A DNA stretch of 64,000 nt from UBA965 sp040396955 (GCA_040396955.1 JBBAWX010000010.1:56865-120864), one strand, 5' to 3'; shown: positions 24,846-34,517, numbered from the stretch's first letter. Numbers and translations are program-made. The notes: a model not told the origin generated them from the sequence alone.

Positions 24846-25751
24846 ATGGCACATCTGCTCCATAATGACACCTGGCGTGTGTCCGTGCTCCCCGAGACCG
24901 CAGGGTCGCTGGCGAGTGCGCATATTTGCGTGGATGGTGTGTGGTGTGATTTTATGCGGCCTACGGCGCCCGATCTGCAACACGACCCGTTGGCCTGTGC
25001 GAGCTATCTGCTCTCGCCGTGGTCGAATCGCATCCGCGACGCCCAGTTTCGTTTCGCTGGTGAATCGTACCAGCTCCGCCCCAGCTTCCCTGATGGCACC
25101 GCCATCCATGGTGCTGCACGTCACTTCCCGTGGCAAGTCGTCCAGGCCAGCGAAACGCGCATCGAGTTGTTGTTTGATTCACGCCAGCACGAGCAGGTGA
25201 ATTTCCCCTTTGCATTCCAAACTTGGGTCGAATATGTGCTCGAAGGTCGTGCATTTCGCACGCGCATGGGGCTCAAAAACCTAGATGCACGTCCCATGCC
25301 GGCCGGGTTTGGCACGCACCCCATGATACAGCGCACGCTGACAAGCCCCAGCGACACGTTGATGCTCCGGCTCCCGTTTCACACGGCTTACCCGCTGAGC
25401 AACTGCTTGCCCACAGGCGCGCCGGTGGCGGTCGACGATCGGCTCGATTACCGGGAGTTACGTGCGGCGGGGCAGGTCTTCGTGGACGATTGTTTGACGG
25501 GGCGTGAACCCGGAGCGGCGGTAGAGTTCGTCTATGCCGAATCTGGGACGCGCATTGTGCATGCCATGGATGATCTCTACACGCATCTGGTGGTCTACAT
25601 GCCGGTCGGTGATTCGTTTATCGCCGTAGAGCCGGTGACCAATGCCAACGATGGGTTTAATTTGTGCGATCAAGGACAAGACGGACACGGTGTGTTGGTG
25701 TTGGCGCCTGGGGCACAGGCAGAGGCATGGTCAGGCTATACGCTACAGTAA
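24846..25751 (+). CDS. Aldose 1-epimerase family protein
   Basis: 301 aa galactose-mutarotase-like beta sandwich. Catalytic His candidates are in GTAIHGAARHFPW and GFGTHPMI, and the catalytic Glu in FIAVEPVTNANDGFNL. It interconverts sugar anomers; the exact sugar is unknown. AAGGAGG sits 4 to 5 bases before the ATG, decisive against an upstream in-frame start. A TACAAT at 24789-24794 may be its -10. Independent of mdh because of the strong hairpin between. Confidence 0.88.
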   Translation: MAHLLHNDTWRVSVLPETAGSLASAHICVDGVWCDFMRPTAPDLQHDPLACASYLLSPWSNRIRDAQFRFAGESYQLRPSFPDGTAIHGAARHFPWQVVQASETRIELLFDSRQHEQVNFPFAFQTWVEYVLEGRAFRTRMGLKNLDARPMPAGFGTHPMIQRTLTSPSDTLMLRLPFHTAYPLSNCLPTGAPVAVDDRLDYRELRAAGQVFVDDCLTGREPGAAVEFVYAESGTRIVHAMDDLYTHLVVYMPVGDSFIAVEPVTNANDGFNLCDQGQDGHGVLVLAPGAQAEAWSGYTLQ

Positions 25752-25765
25752 TTTCAAAACACAAG

Positions 25766-25810
25766 AACCGCCCCTCTGGCGCACCGTCGTTTGGTCACGG
25801 AGGGGTGGTT
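25766..25810. terminator. Bidirectional hairpin between convergent genes
   Basis: Arms AACCGCCCCTC and GAGGGGTGGTT (11 pairs, one G-U) enclose a 23-base loop, between the epimerase stop and the stop of the NmrA-like gene, which it touches. No U-run. Confidence 0.5.
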
Positions 25811-26480
25811 AACTGCGCAGTGGAATGGTAGGGCGATGCTGGGCTGACGCACCGTCGCTGATGACGGGTGCTTGCCGGATGTGGTTGCCGTTGAGGGCAA
25901 TCCGCAACACGAAATCGGCCACGTTGGCACGTGAAGCCTGGGTGTTGAGCTTCTGTCGTTGCAGGTCAACCTGGTATTGCCCGGTAAACGGTGCGTCGGT
26001 GAGATGGTGTAGGAGTATCATGCTCCAGTCGAGGGAGCTCTGTGTAATCGCGTTGACGGCCACTTGATCCAGTTTGAGGAGTTTGGGCGCATACGGACGC
26101 ATCAACATCCGTGTGAGCTGATTGCCCAAACCGGTGCTCTGGGTTGGCAAGAGCACGTGTGACTGGTGGATGGTGACAAGCCGCCGCACCGCCCGCTTGT
26201 GCATGGCGTTGATGACGTGGTGTACTCCCCGATCGTATTCAGACTCGCTATCGGCATGGTTGGGAGCCACCGTGTTGATGACGACGTCAGCGTAGTGGAT
26301 GGCACGGTCGACGCTGAACGGATCCTGCACATTGCCGATGATAACGCGTAGGCGTTCGTGTGACATCGCAAGGCGACTGGGTTGCCGCACAAAGGCCACT
26401 ACATCGTGCCCCATGTTGATTGCGTGGCGAACAACGTGGTTCCCCGTCCGACCACTCGCTCCAATGACAACTACTTGCAT
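25809..26480 (-). CDS. NmrA/SDR-like NAD(P)-binding protein
   Basis: 223 aa. N-terminal Rossmann motif VVVIGASGRTGNHVVRHA, as in atypical short-chain dehydrogenases of the NmrA/HSCARG type, followed by VINTVAPNHAD where the cofactor loop is expected. No YxxxK catalytic pair is evident, so a redox sensor or flavin-reductase-like role is possible. Transcribed alone, away from a long AT-rich spacer. Confidence 0.85.
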   Translation of the reverse strand: MQVVVIGASGRTGNHVVRHAINMGHDVVAFVRQPSRLAMSHERLRVIIGNVQDPFSVDRAIHYADVVINTVAPNHADSESEYDRGVHHVINAMHKRAVRRLVTIHQSHVLLPTQSTGLGNQLTRMLMRPYAPKLLKLDQVAVNAITQSSLDWSMILLHHLTDAPFTGQYQVDLQRQKLNTQASRANVADFVLRIALNGNHIRQAPVISDGASAQHRPTIPLRS

Positions 26481-26778
26481 AAGTAAACCATAATTTAGCG
26501 CTTATTATCAGTACAGCTTACACGACCCGACGCAACAAGTACACGATGTTCTAGTGGTGATTTGGCATCCTGTGCCATGATAACGTATCTGAAACCATGA
26601 AGCCAAGGTGCTTGCTTTACATAGTATCACAGTCTTAATGGTTTGTTAAGAGATTGTTTGCAAACATCCATGCTCCGATGTACTCACTCTCTGCCCGCGA
26701 TACATGATGAATACGTTGCATCCAAGGTACTCCTAGGGTATGCTACTAGCAATAGCGCATCAGGTCAAGGAGTCGATC
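26481..26778. other. AT-rich divergent spacer
   Basis: 298 bases without a gene, more AT-rich than its surroundings. Contains the perfect palindrome TGTTTGCAAACA (26655-26666) and the promoter at 26716-26744. No promoter for the NmrA-like gene is clear. Confidence 0.6.
26716..26744 (+). promoter_or_regulatory. Promoter of the zinc-ribbon/glycosyltransferase operon
   Basis: TTGCAT (26716-26721) and TATGCT (26739-26744) with a 17-base spacer, 34 bases before the ATG of the first gene. A perfect 12-base palindrome about 50 bases upstream could be an activator or repressor site. Confidence 0.5.
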
Positions 26779-27324
26779 ATGTCACCTCCTCTTCTCCCGC
26801 ATATCAAATATCATGACAATTCACGACGGTGTACGCGTTGTGGTATGGTTGTGATGCCTCAGGCCGCCTATTGTAGCACATGTGGGACTGCGCAGTCACT
26901 GGCATACACACCATGGCAGGTATTTGGTCAGTTATTTCAGTTGTGGTTCGCAGTTGTACTCGTCATTTATGTTGGTTCATTGGTGTGGCGATTCGCACTT
27001 CCTGCAGTATGGACGTATGTGGTGCAGTGCGTGGTGAGTGGCGAGGTCAGTGACGTGCGGCCAGCAGGTGTGCAGGTGATGTGGTTTGTTGTCGACGTGT
27101 GTATTGGACCACATGGGATGCTCCGGCAGAGTGATGTGGTACCAGCTTGGGTCGCAGTGCCGCTGGCAGATTTTTATGAGTATGTGCTTCTCAATACAGT
27201 GATTACGGTGGCACAGATGGTCGTGCATGTGGAGCAGTTGGTGATACAGTGGGTGACGATGACATGGACGTCGGCACAAGGCTGGTGGTGTACGACCACA
27301 TCGGGGCGCTGGTTGTGTCCATAG
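26779..27324 (+). CDS. Zinc-ribbon membrane protein A
   Basis: 181 aa. The N-terminal zinc ribbon has Cys18, 21, 32 and 35 (CxxC-x10-CxxC), then one strong membrane helix (about 48-72) and a Val-rich, mostly extracytoplasmic remainder with further hydrophobic stretches. No known family. AAGGAG lies 8 to 9 bases before the ATG. It has a paralogue-like partner at 29485-30042 on the other side of the glycosyltransferase; both share ribbon, membrane helix and length. Confidence 0.7.
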   Translation: MSPPLLPHIKYHDNSRRCTRCGMVVMPQAAYCSTCGTAQSLAYTPWQVFGQLFQLWFAVVLVIYVGSLVWRFALPAVWTYVVQCVVSGEVSDVRPAGVQVMWFVVDVCIGPHGMLRQSDVVPAWVAVPLADFYEYVLLNTVITVAQMVVHVEQLVIQWVTMTWTSAQGWWCTTTSGRWLCP

Positions 27325-27366
27325 GCAAATCGTGGTCTGAGGTGGTCCTGCAAAAGGAAACAGTGC

Positions 27367-29460
27367 ATGTCCAGATTGAGAATGTGGTGGCAGGGCTTCT
27401 GGCGACAGCAGCCATTGGGTGGCCTACTAATATGCTTGGGTGTGGCCCTCGGGTTGCGCTTGCTGGTGTGGCATTGGCACGAATATCGACCTCTCGGTGG
27501 GGACGAGCAAGAGTACTTGGCACAGGCGGTGTACTGGTTGCAGACCCGCGAATACCGTGAATTACTGTTGATGCGACCACCCCTGTACACGGTGTTTTTG
27601 GCGGCGTCCATCATGGTCGTTGATTCGTTGGTACAGTCGTTGCGGTTGGTGCAGGTCATTTTGTCTGCGACACTGGTCATCCCCGCCTATGGTCTCGCCT
27701 GGGTGTTGTGGCGTCAACAACGGGTCGCTTTTGTGGCGGCTGCTCTGGTGGCGCTGGATGCACTAATTGCGACCGTGGCTACCGAACTCTTGAGTGAGAC
27801 CCTGTTTTTGTGGGGCTTGAGCATGGTGCTATGGGGGAGTGCCTACTTGGCGCAGTACCAGGGGCGGTGGCGTCTCTGGTTGGCCGTTGGTGTGGGCGTG
27901 GGCATCGGGCTCTTGATTTTGGTGCGCTCGGTCGCTTTGCCACTAGCAGCCCTGATTACCGTGTGGCTCGTGGTTATTGCGATACGTGGGCATGCCCGCT
28001 CACACTGGTGGCCGCGCCTCCGCCCGGCCTTGATTGTGGCGGTAGCCGTGGGAGCGGTAGTGGCTCCTTGGAGTGTGCGCAACGTGTTGACCTATGGCGG
28101 GCTGATCGTGGTTGATACGACCGGTGCCGAAAATCTGTGGCTCGACAACGAGCCCCGAGGGCGTGAGTACGCCAAGACAGCGCTCTATGCCATGGGTGAT
28201 GATCGCTACGGCCGCCAACGCTTGGCGACCACTCAGGGCATACAACACATTCGCGATAATCCGGAGTTTTTTTTACAAAAAATGCAACGCGAAGGAGCAG
28301 CGTTTTTCGGACTCACCGGGTTTGACGATTTACTCCAACGACGTGCAATCTGGGTGTCACCCGGTGAGCTCTGGAGTATGCTCTTGCTGGGCGACGGCAT
28401 CTGGTTGGTGGTGCTGTTGGCGGGCTGTATGGGGGTATGCCTGGCCCCATCGAATCCGGGAAGTGGATTTGATTGGCGGTGGGTGGTAGTGCCTTGGCTA
28501 CTCTATGGAGTGCTGACGGTGCTCGTCTTTCATTATGAACCACGGTACCGCTTGGCCATTTATCCGGTGCTCTGGGCATATGCGGCATGGTGGTTGTGTC
28601 ATCCGGGGCGTCTGCTAGGGTGGCGATGGGGATTGAGCCTGCTGGTGGTCGGGTTGTTGGCCGGTTTGACGGTGCAAGCTGGAGCGTACCCACACCAATC
28701 GTGGCGTTTGCTCCGCAAACACATGGCGCTGGCTCAGGGTCAATCAGCGTTGGTCAATCAGCAGTACGACCTGGTACCGGTGCATGCCCGGCATGCCCTC
28801 GAGTTCGACCCACACTCAGCCCTCGCATATGGTCAATTGGCCGAAATGGCCCTCGCACAACAGCAGTGGGGTGAGGCATTGCGTTGGGCTGAGGCCGCAC
28901 AAATGGCGGTCCCCGATCATTCGTGGACCCGCCTGCTCCGGGGTGTGGCTCTGAGGGAACTCGGCGAATATGATGCGGCGCGCCGCGATTTGGCGGCCGA
29001 GACAACCACGCGTGAGGCCGTGCAAGAGCGATTGTGGCAGGTGATGCCACACTGGCAACGCCCACCGGCTCGCGTGGAAGTCGGCGCTGGACTCGATCTT
29101 GGTTGGGTGCGCGGTTTTTATGCGGCCGAGCCAGATGGCGGGCGTTGGAGCATGGCAACGGCCGAGGTGCGCATCATGGTGCCGTCGGGGGCGACACACA
29201 TTCATGTGGTGATGCAGGCCAATCGACCTGCGGGCCCAGATCAGGCACAGGTGCGACTGCAGGTAGGGGATGGTGTGCCGGTGTTTGCGGATGTGGCGCG
29301 CACACCGACTACGGTTGTTGTGGAAGTGCCGCGTGCATGGCGTGGGCGAGAGGTGGTGGTGCGTCTGCACACCGATACCGTTCGACCACGTGAGTATGAC
29401 CGTGCGAGTCCCGATGGTCGCTCTGTGGGGGTGCGGGTCGTAGAAGTGCGTGCGCAATGA
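27367..29460 (+). CDS. GT39-like membrane glycosyltransferase with TPR and C-terminal beta domain
   Basis: 697 aa. The first part (about 1-440) is a multi-helix GT-C fold; the first outer loop has GGDEQEYLA, with the Asp-Glu expected of ArnT/PMT-type enzymes using lipid-linked sugar donors, and RPPLYTVFLA as in PF13231. Residues about 460-560 read as TPR-like helices. Residues 579-697 form a beta domain (GWVRGFYAAE...RW...VGVRVVEVRA) shared with two other membrane enzymes in this window. Flanked by two zinc-ribbon proteins. Acceptor unknown; envelope glycan or protein glycosylation is likely. Confidence 0.82.
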   Translation: MSRLRMWWQGFWRQQPLGGLLICLGVALGLRLLVWHWHEYRPLGGDEQEYLAQAVYWLQTREYRELLLMRPPLYTVFLAASIMVVDSLVQSLRLVQVILSATLVIPAYGLAWVLWRQQRVAFVAAALVALDALIATVATELLSETLFLWGLSMVLWGSAYLAQYQGRWRLWLAVGVGVGIGLLILVRSVALPLAALITVWLVVIAIRGHARSHWWPRLRPALIVAVAVGAVVAPWSVRNVLTYGGLIVVDTTGAENLWLDNEPRGREYAKTALYAMGDDRYGRQRLATTQGIQHIRDNPEFFLQKMQREGAAFFGLTGFDDLLQRRAIWVSPGELWSMLLLGDGIWLVVLLAGCMGVCLAPSNPGSGFDWRWVVVPWLLYGVLTVLVFHYEPRYRLAIYPVLWAYAAWWLCHPGRLLGWRWGLSLLVVGLLAGLTVQAGAYPHQSWRLLRKHMALAQGQSALVNQQYDLVPVHARHALEFDPHSALAYGQLAEMALAQQQWGEALRWAEAAQMAVPDHSWTRLLRGVALRELGEYDAARRDLAAETTTREAVQERLWQVMPHWQRPPARVEVGAGLDLGWVRGFYAAEPDGGRWSMATAEVRIMVPSGATHIHVVMQANRPAGPDQAQVRLQVGDGVPVFADVARTPTTVVVEVPRAWRGREVVVRLHTDTVRPREYDRASPDGRSVGVRVVEVRAQ

Positions 29461-29484
29461 ATCACGATGAAAGCGAGGTCCTCC

Positions 29485-30042
29485 ATGCCAGCCCAGTCAT
29501 GGCAACCCGTGCAACGTGAATGCCCGCTATGCGGACGGAGAATGTCTCGTGACACGCCGGTTTGTTCGTGTGGTTATACGGTGCAGTGGAGCGTGAGTGG
29601 ATTGTGGCAACGTAGTCTCCGTATGGTGTCTGCGATAATCGCCTATGCGCTCTTGATTCCCATGCTCTGTTACATGGTTGTGGATGTGGTGCCGTGGCGC
29701 ATCGCAGTCCAACCACCGAGTGCAGCAGACGCGGGTGCCACTTGTCTGCTGTGGCGCCTCGGCGACGAACCGTTGTTGATGCGGGTGTCCCGCTGTGATG
29801 CGTCTACGGTGGCACAATGGGGATATGTGGCATGGTTGGATCGGGTGCGCATTGAAGCTGCCACCGATGACATGATTACCTGGTTGATGCCACTCACCGA
29901 GTTGTATGCACCCGTGTTTGCGCTTGTTGATGGTGCAGTGAGTCGAGCACAAACGTGGCTAAACGCTGGGGTATTGTGGCTGTGGCAACACAGTCCGATC
30001 TGGTTGCACCCAACTCCCAGTATCCCATCGACGCCAGCTTGA
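29485..30042 (+). CDS. Zinc-ribbon membrane protein B
   Basis: 185 aa. The N-terminal ribbon RECPLCGRRMSRDTPVCSCG gives CxxC-x10-CxC, then a membrane helix (about 44-66) and an outer domain rich in Val, Ala and Trp. Similar in plan to the protein at 26779-27324. The start at 29485 has GAGG 6 bases upstream; an ATG at 29467 has none. 24 bases after the glycosyltransferase, 44 before rsmA. Confidence 0.68.
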   Translation: MPAQSWQPVQRECPLCGRRMSRDTPVCSCGYTVQWSVSGLWQRSLRMVSAIIAYALLIPMLCYMVVDVVPWRIAVQPPSAADAGATCLLWRLGDEPLLMRVSRCDASTVAQWGYVAWLDRVRIEAATDDMITWLMPLTELYAPVFALVDGAVSRAQTWLNAGVLWLWQHSPIWLHPTPSIPSTPA

Positions 30043-30086
30043 GATGGCTGGCAGTGTGTGTTTTTGTGATGAAAGAAGGGCGTGTG

Positions 30087-30965
30087 ATGCGGAATCCGAT
30101 GCTTGACCCGGCCACGGTGCGGAGCGCACTACGTACCCTTGGGGTGAGACCAACCCGAGCCATGGGCCAAAACTTTTTGATCGATGCCGGTGCGCTCGCA
30201 ACCATTGTGACGGCGGGTGCTGTTGATGCCAATACCACGGTCGTGGAAGTGGGACCTGGATTGGGGGTGCTGACGTGGGAACTAATCGCGCGTGCGCAAC
30301 ACGTGATTTCCATAGAACTTGATGCACGTCTCGCCGAGCGGTTGCGCACGGTGTTCGCTGATGTGCCCCATCTGACCGTGGTGCATCAAGATATTTTGCA
30401 GACCGATGTGGCTCAGGTGACCGCTCAGATGCCGTACCGGGTGGTGGCAAATCTGCCGTATGCTATTACGTCGCCGGTGCTTCGGCATTTCTTGGAAGCC
30501 ACGCATCCGCCCGTGCAGATGGTCGTGCTGGTGCAACGCGAAGTGGCCCAGCGCATTTGTGCGCAGCCTGGCGATATGTCGGTGCTTGCCCACGCCATCC
30601 AGATTCGCGCTGTGCCAGAGCTCGTCGCCATCGTGCCACCACAGGCCTTTTTGCCGGCTCCTGAGGTGCATTCGGCGGTGCTGAAATTGACGATGCGCGC
30701 TGTGCCACTCGTGCCGCTCATCGATGAGCCATGGGTGATGCGCATCATCAAAGCCGGCTTTTTGCATGCCCGTAAACAACTCGGCAACAGCCTGTCACAT
30801 GGCCTCATGGCGCACGGTATTCCCCTGCAACGGAGTGATGTCCAAGACCTCCTGACCGCACTTACCATTGACCCGATGCGCCGTGCCGAAACACTGACCA
30901 TTGCCGAATGGCAACGTATTGCAGGCGCACTCAGTGCCTATCGTCCTGCCCCGGCCGAATCGTAG
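30087..30965 (+). CDS. rsmA: 16S rRNA dimethyladenosine transferase
   Basis: Dimethylates two adjacent adenines near the 3' end of 16S rRNA. 292 aa. GQNFLID at 27-33, SAM motif VEVGPGLGVLT at 53-63, catalytic NLPY at 122-125. The start at 30087 follows GAAGGG by 6 bases; upstream in-frame Met codons overlap the zinc-ribbon gene. The 3' end overlaps the convergent monooxygenase by 28 bases. Confidence 0.96.
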   Translation: MRNPMLDPATVRSALRTLGVRPTRAMGQNFLIDAGALATIVTAGAVDANTTVVEVGPGLGVLTWELIARAQHVISIELDARLAERLRTVFADVPHLTVVHQDILQTDVAQVTAQMPYRVVANLPYAITSPVLRHFLEATHPPVQMVVLVQREVAQRICAQPGDMSVLAHAIQIRAVPELVAIVPPQAFLPAPEVHSAVLKLTMRAVPLVPLIDEPWVMRIIKAGFLHARKQLGNSLSHGLMAHGIPLQRSDVQDLLTALTIDPMRRAETLTIAEWQRIAGALSAYRPAPAES

Positions 30966-32116
30966 ATCGCCAAGAGCTCGGTGTCGTGGCTGAGGATGGG
31001 GTGGAGTTGTCGTTGTGCGGCTGCAACGGGGACCATGCGCAGAAGAAAATTGCGTAGCGCGCAGAGCATGGGGTGTGCCACGGTGAGGATTCGCCCTGCC
31101 TGGTACGATGCCCGTGCAATCTTTTCTCCGTATGGTTTGCGTTCATCCTGGTAGCGTTGCAGTGCCACGGGCACATCGGTGTGGAGCCGGAGCGCATGTG
31201 CAAGGGTCAGCGCGTCTTCGATTGCCTGGCACCCACCCTGCCCCAGATTTGGACTCATGGCGTGTGCCGCATCACCGAGGAGCGCAACCCGCCCGTCAAT
31301 CCAGTACGGCAGTGCGGGGAGTTGGTGGATGTCGTGTTGCAAGATACCCGCACTCGGAGTGGCACGAATGATGCGTGCAATCGGCTCTGCCCAGCCTGCA
31401 AACAGTCGGAGTAAGTAATCTTGGCGCTCATGTGGTGCCACCATCTGGTGCTCAGCTTGATTTTGGGTGGCAAACCAGTAGATTTGGCCATCGGCGAGGG
31501 GCGTAATGCCGAAGCGAATCCCCGTGCCCAGCCATTCTCCCCAGCGGGTGCCAATCTGGTCGTGATCAAAATAACAGATGCCACGCCACGCCGTGTACCC
31601 CAGATAGTGGGGCGAAAGATGTGGGAACCACGCTTGACGGATGCTTGAGAGGATGCCATCGGCCACAATGAGCAGATCGGCCGTGTATGCGCTTCCGTCG
31701 CTACAGTGGGCGGTGACCGCTGTGGCATGTTGCTGGTAATCAATCACCTGTTTGGCATATATGGGCGGTGTATGGAGTGCTGCAAGCAGAATGTCGTTGA
31801 GGATAGCACGATGTACAACGACCGTGGGAAAGCCGTAGGTGGCCATGACGTCGGCCAAACGTGCGATGACGAGCGGCCGCCCATCTGGCAGATGGATGCC
31901 GCCGTCACGACTCACACAGCTCCGCTCGAGGATGGGTTGGGCCAGATCGAGGTGGGCCAGGGCTCGCAGGGCATTTGGCCACAGTGAAATACCAGCCCCG
32001 GTGGTGGGCTGTTGGGGCTGGCGCTCCAAAATAGTCACGTGCCAGCCTTGTTGTTGCAAGGCGATGGCGCTAACCAAGCCGCCAATGCCTGCGCCAATGA
32101 TGATTGCGGTGGACAT
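30938..32116 (-). CDS. FAD-dependent monooxygenase (UbiH/PHBH type)
   Basis: 392 aa class A flavoprotein. FAD motif GAGIGG at 8-13, the Arg of the DG region in LLIVADGILSSIR, and the GD motif VALLGDAAHAMSPNLGQGG. Such enzymes hydroxylate aromatics, polyketides or isoprenoid quinones; the substrate is unknown. The start at the ATG at 32116 matches the family N-terminus; the Shine-Dalgarno is weak. 22 bases downstream of the GH95 gene and probably cotranscribed. Confidence 0.88.
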   Translation of the reverse strand: MSTAIIIGAGIGGLVSAIALQQQGWHVTILERQPQQPTTGAGISLWPNALRALAHLDLAQPILERSCVSRDGGIHLPDGRPLVIARLADVMATYGFPTVVVHRAILNDILLAALHTPPIYAKQVIDYQQHATAVTAHCSDGSAYTADLLIVADGILSSIRQAWFPHLSPHYLGYTAWRGICYFDHDQIGTRWGEWLGTGIRFGITPLADGQIYWFATQNQAEHQMVAPHERQDYLLRLFAGWAEPIARIIRATPSAGILQHDIHQLPALPYWIDGRVALLGDAAHAMSPNLGQGGCQAIEDALTLAHALRLHTDVPVALQRYQDERKPYGEKIARASYQAGRILTVAHPMLCALRNFLLRMVPVAAAQRQLHPILSHDTELLAIYDSAGAGR

Positions 32117-32138
32117 ACCCGGGTACTGCCAATTCTTG

Positions 32139-34517
32139 CTATGATGCGGAACTCTGCAATTGGACGGTGTGATTGGCCACGAGTGCGAGTGTGCATCCGT
32201 GACGCAGGTCATACTGGGTGCCGCCATGGTGCATCGGATTGGGCCCGCGCAAGCCGATGGTGCAATCACGCTTGGCGGTGATGTGGCAAGTATGTAGGTG
32301 ACCGTCTCGCCAAACGAGGTCAATCGTCAAGCCGCCCCGGGCACAAATGCCGTGGGCGCTGCCAGCGCCGTGCCAGTGTGTGGGTAGAGCAGGCAAGAGA
32401 TGGAGCTCATCGGTATGGCTTTGTACCAAGAGCTCAATAATGGCTGCAGGGGCGCCGAGGCTGCCGTCAATTTGGAACGGCGGATGAGCCCCGAGCAGGC
32501 TCGGGTAGGTCGAATCGCGCAACAATCGGTACAAGATGTCGAGCGCATGATCACCGTCGTGCAGGCGCGCCAAGCAGGCCGCCACCCAAGCCGCACTCCA
32601 ACCCGTATGCCCGCCGCCATGGGCGAGGCGCCGGATGAGGCTGTGGCGTGCCGCACTTGCGAGCGCGGGGGTGTGCTGTGGATGAATGTGATGTGCCGGG
32701 TAGAGTCCATAGAGATGCGAAATATGACGGTGCCCGGGCTCGTATTCGCGCAGGTCGTGGCGCCACTCTTTGAGTGTGCCGTCGGCCGCAATCAGTGGTG
32801 CCGGGATGCGCGGCAGGGCCGCGGCAATCTGCACTACCACCGGGTCGTCTGCTCGACCGAGGCGCGTGGCCACATCAAGGCAGGCGGCAAAGTGGGCACG
32901 TATCATGGCGTGGTCGCTTTCACTGCCAATCGAAAGTGCCACCTCACGTGATTGTGGGTCCATAAAAAGATTCTCTGGTGAGGTCGACGGTGTGGACTGT
33001 AGACTGCCGTCGGGTTGCGGCTGGAGCCAATCAAGGGCAAACTCAGCAGCCCCCAGCATCAACGGCCACGCGGTCTCAAGCGCAAATGTGAGATCTTCGT
33101 GGAAGCGCACCTCCTCCCAGAGGTGATAGCTCAACCAGATGGCCGACATGGGCCACATGAACCACACGGCGCGCCCCTTGACCGCATTGGCAGGCGCCCA
33201 GATGTCGGTATTGTGGTGCGACGTCCATCCGCGGCTTCCATAGCTCGCGGCCACACGCGCGCCATCGACCGCCAGATTTGTAATCAGCTGGGTCAGTGGA
33301 GCCTGGCATTCGCGGAGATTACCGGTCAGGGCCGCCCAGTAGTTCATCTGGGTGTTGATGTTGATGGTGTAGTTGCTACTCCAGGCCGGGCGCGGGTTGT
33401 CGTTCCAGATGCCCTGGAGATTGGCAGCCTGTGTGCCCGGTCGTGACGAGCTAATGAGCAGATACCGCCCCATGTCGAGTAGGAGGGCCACCAGACCAAG
33501 ATCGTCGTCGGGGATGGCTACCGCCGGAAGTTGATGCTCGTGGATGCGGAATGCAACTTCGGTCGCATCCGGCTCGGGCAGGCCGTGGCGGAGCCGCTGT
33601 AAGCGCTCATCGGTGGGCAGATCGCTCCGGTGTGGACTCAGCGTCAGCCCCATGCGTTGAAAGAGTGGCTGGAAATCGGCCACGTGGCGTTGCCAGTGGT
33701 CGCTACGCTCGCCGCCGGCGTTGAGCCATTGGCGTGCGCGTGCTTCGGCATCGGCGTCGCTGGCGTGGTCGTAGGCCACAAAACTGGTGGCGATGCTGAT
33801 ATATACCGTGGCATGGCTTGCCGAAGTAATACTCACGGCGCCAGCGCTATAGGTGATCTGACCATCGCAGGCGCCGATGCGCATGCCAATACAGGCCTTC
33901 ATGCCCTGATGCATGCCACTGATGGGTGTGTCAGTATTGACATAACTTGGTTCTACATGCAAAGGAGCGCGCCCATGGAGCCAGCAACTTTGGGCATCGT
34001 GGTGCACCTGCGTGGTATACAGGCTTTCGAGGGTCAGTGTGCACTCGAGCGCAGCAGGTCGGCTGCTTGTCAGCTCGATGATGAGCAGTTGATCGGGATG
34101 TGATACGTAGGCAGTGCGCTGAATGACCACATCTCCGTCCTGGAAGGTGGTATGAGCGGTCGCCGTGGTGAGGTCGAGGCTCCGGCGATACTCGCTCACA
34201 GTAGCGACCGTTTGGGTGAGTACCACATTGCCCACGGGTAAATACGACTCCGTCCACTGTTCGGTCATTTCCTGCTCGACAAGTTGTTGGGCGGCATGCC
34301 ATTGAGATTGTTGGAGCAACGAGCGAGTCTGTGCCAGTGCGGCGCGGCGATCGACGTGTTGCCCGGAGCGGGCCTGCCCCGACCAAAACGAATCCTCGTT
34401 GAGCGCAATCACTTCGCGTTGGATGCCGCCATAGACCATCCCGCCAATGCGACCGTTGCCAATCGGCAATGCTTCGACCCACGTTTGCGCCGGTTGGCGA
34501 TACCACAGCTGTTGCAT
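32139..34517 (-). CDS. GH95 family alpha-L-fucosidase / galactosidase
   Basis: 792 aa with no signal peptide, so cytoplasmic. Begins with the GH95 N-terminal beta domain (EALPIGNGRIGGMVYGG, EVIALNEDSFWSG). The (alpha/alpha)6 core has NYTININTQMNYWAA, whose Asn residues match the catalytic-water Asn pair of GH95, and TSPEN, which supplies the likely general acid Glu. Acts by inversion on alpha-1,2-fucosyl or similar L-galactosyl ends. AAAGGGAG lies 6 bases before the ATG. Co-directional with the monooxygenase. Confidence 0.9.
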   Translation of the reverse strand: MQQLWYRQPAQTWVEALPIGNGRIGGMVYGGIQREVIALNEDSFWSGQARSGQHVDRRAALAQTRSLLQQSQWHAAQQLVEQEMTEQWTESYLPVGNVVLTQTVATVSEYRRSLDLTTATAHTTFQDGDVVIQRTAYVSHPDQLLIIELTSSRPAALECTLTLESLYTTQVHHDAQSCWLHGRAPLHVEPSYVNTDTPISGMHQGMKACIGMRIGACDGQITYSAGAVSITSASHATVYISIATSFVAYDHASDADAEARARQWLNAGGERSDHWQRHVADFQPLFQRMGLTLSPHRSDLPTDERLQRLRHGLPEPDATEVAFRIHEHQLPAVAIPDDDLGLVALLLDMGRYLLISSSRPGTQAANLQGIWNDNPRPAWSSNYTININTQMNYWAALTGNLRECQAPLTQLITNLAVDGARVAASYGSRGWTSHHNTDIWAPANAVKGRAVWFMWPMSAIWLSYHLWEEVRFHEDLTFALETAWPLMLGAAEFALDWLQPQPDGSLQSTPSTSPENLFMDPQSREVALSIGSESDHAMIRAHFAACLDVATRLGRADDPVVVQIAAALPRIPAPLIAADGTLKEWRHDLREYEPGHRHISHLYGLYPAHHIHPQHTPALASAARHSLIRRLAHGGGHTGWSAAWVAACLARLHDGDHALDILYRLLRDSTYPSLLGAHPPFQIDGSLGAPAAIIELLVQSHTDELHLLPALPTHWHGAGSAHGICARGGLTIDLVWRDGHLHTCHITAKRDCTIGLRGPNPMHHGGTQYDLRHGCTLALVANHTVQLQSSAS

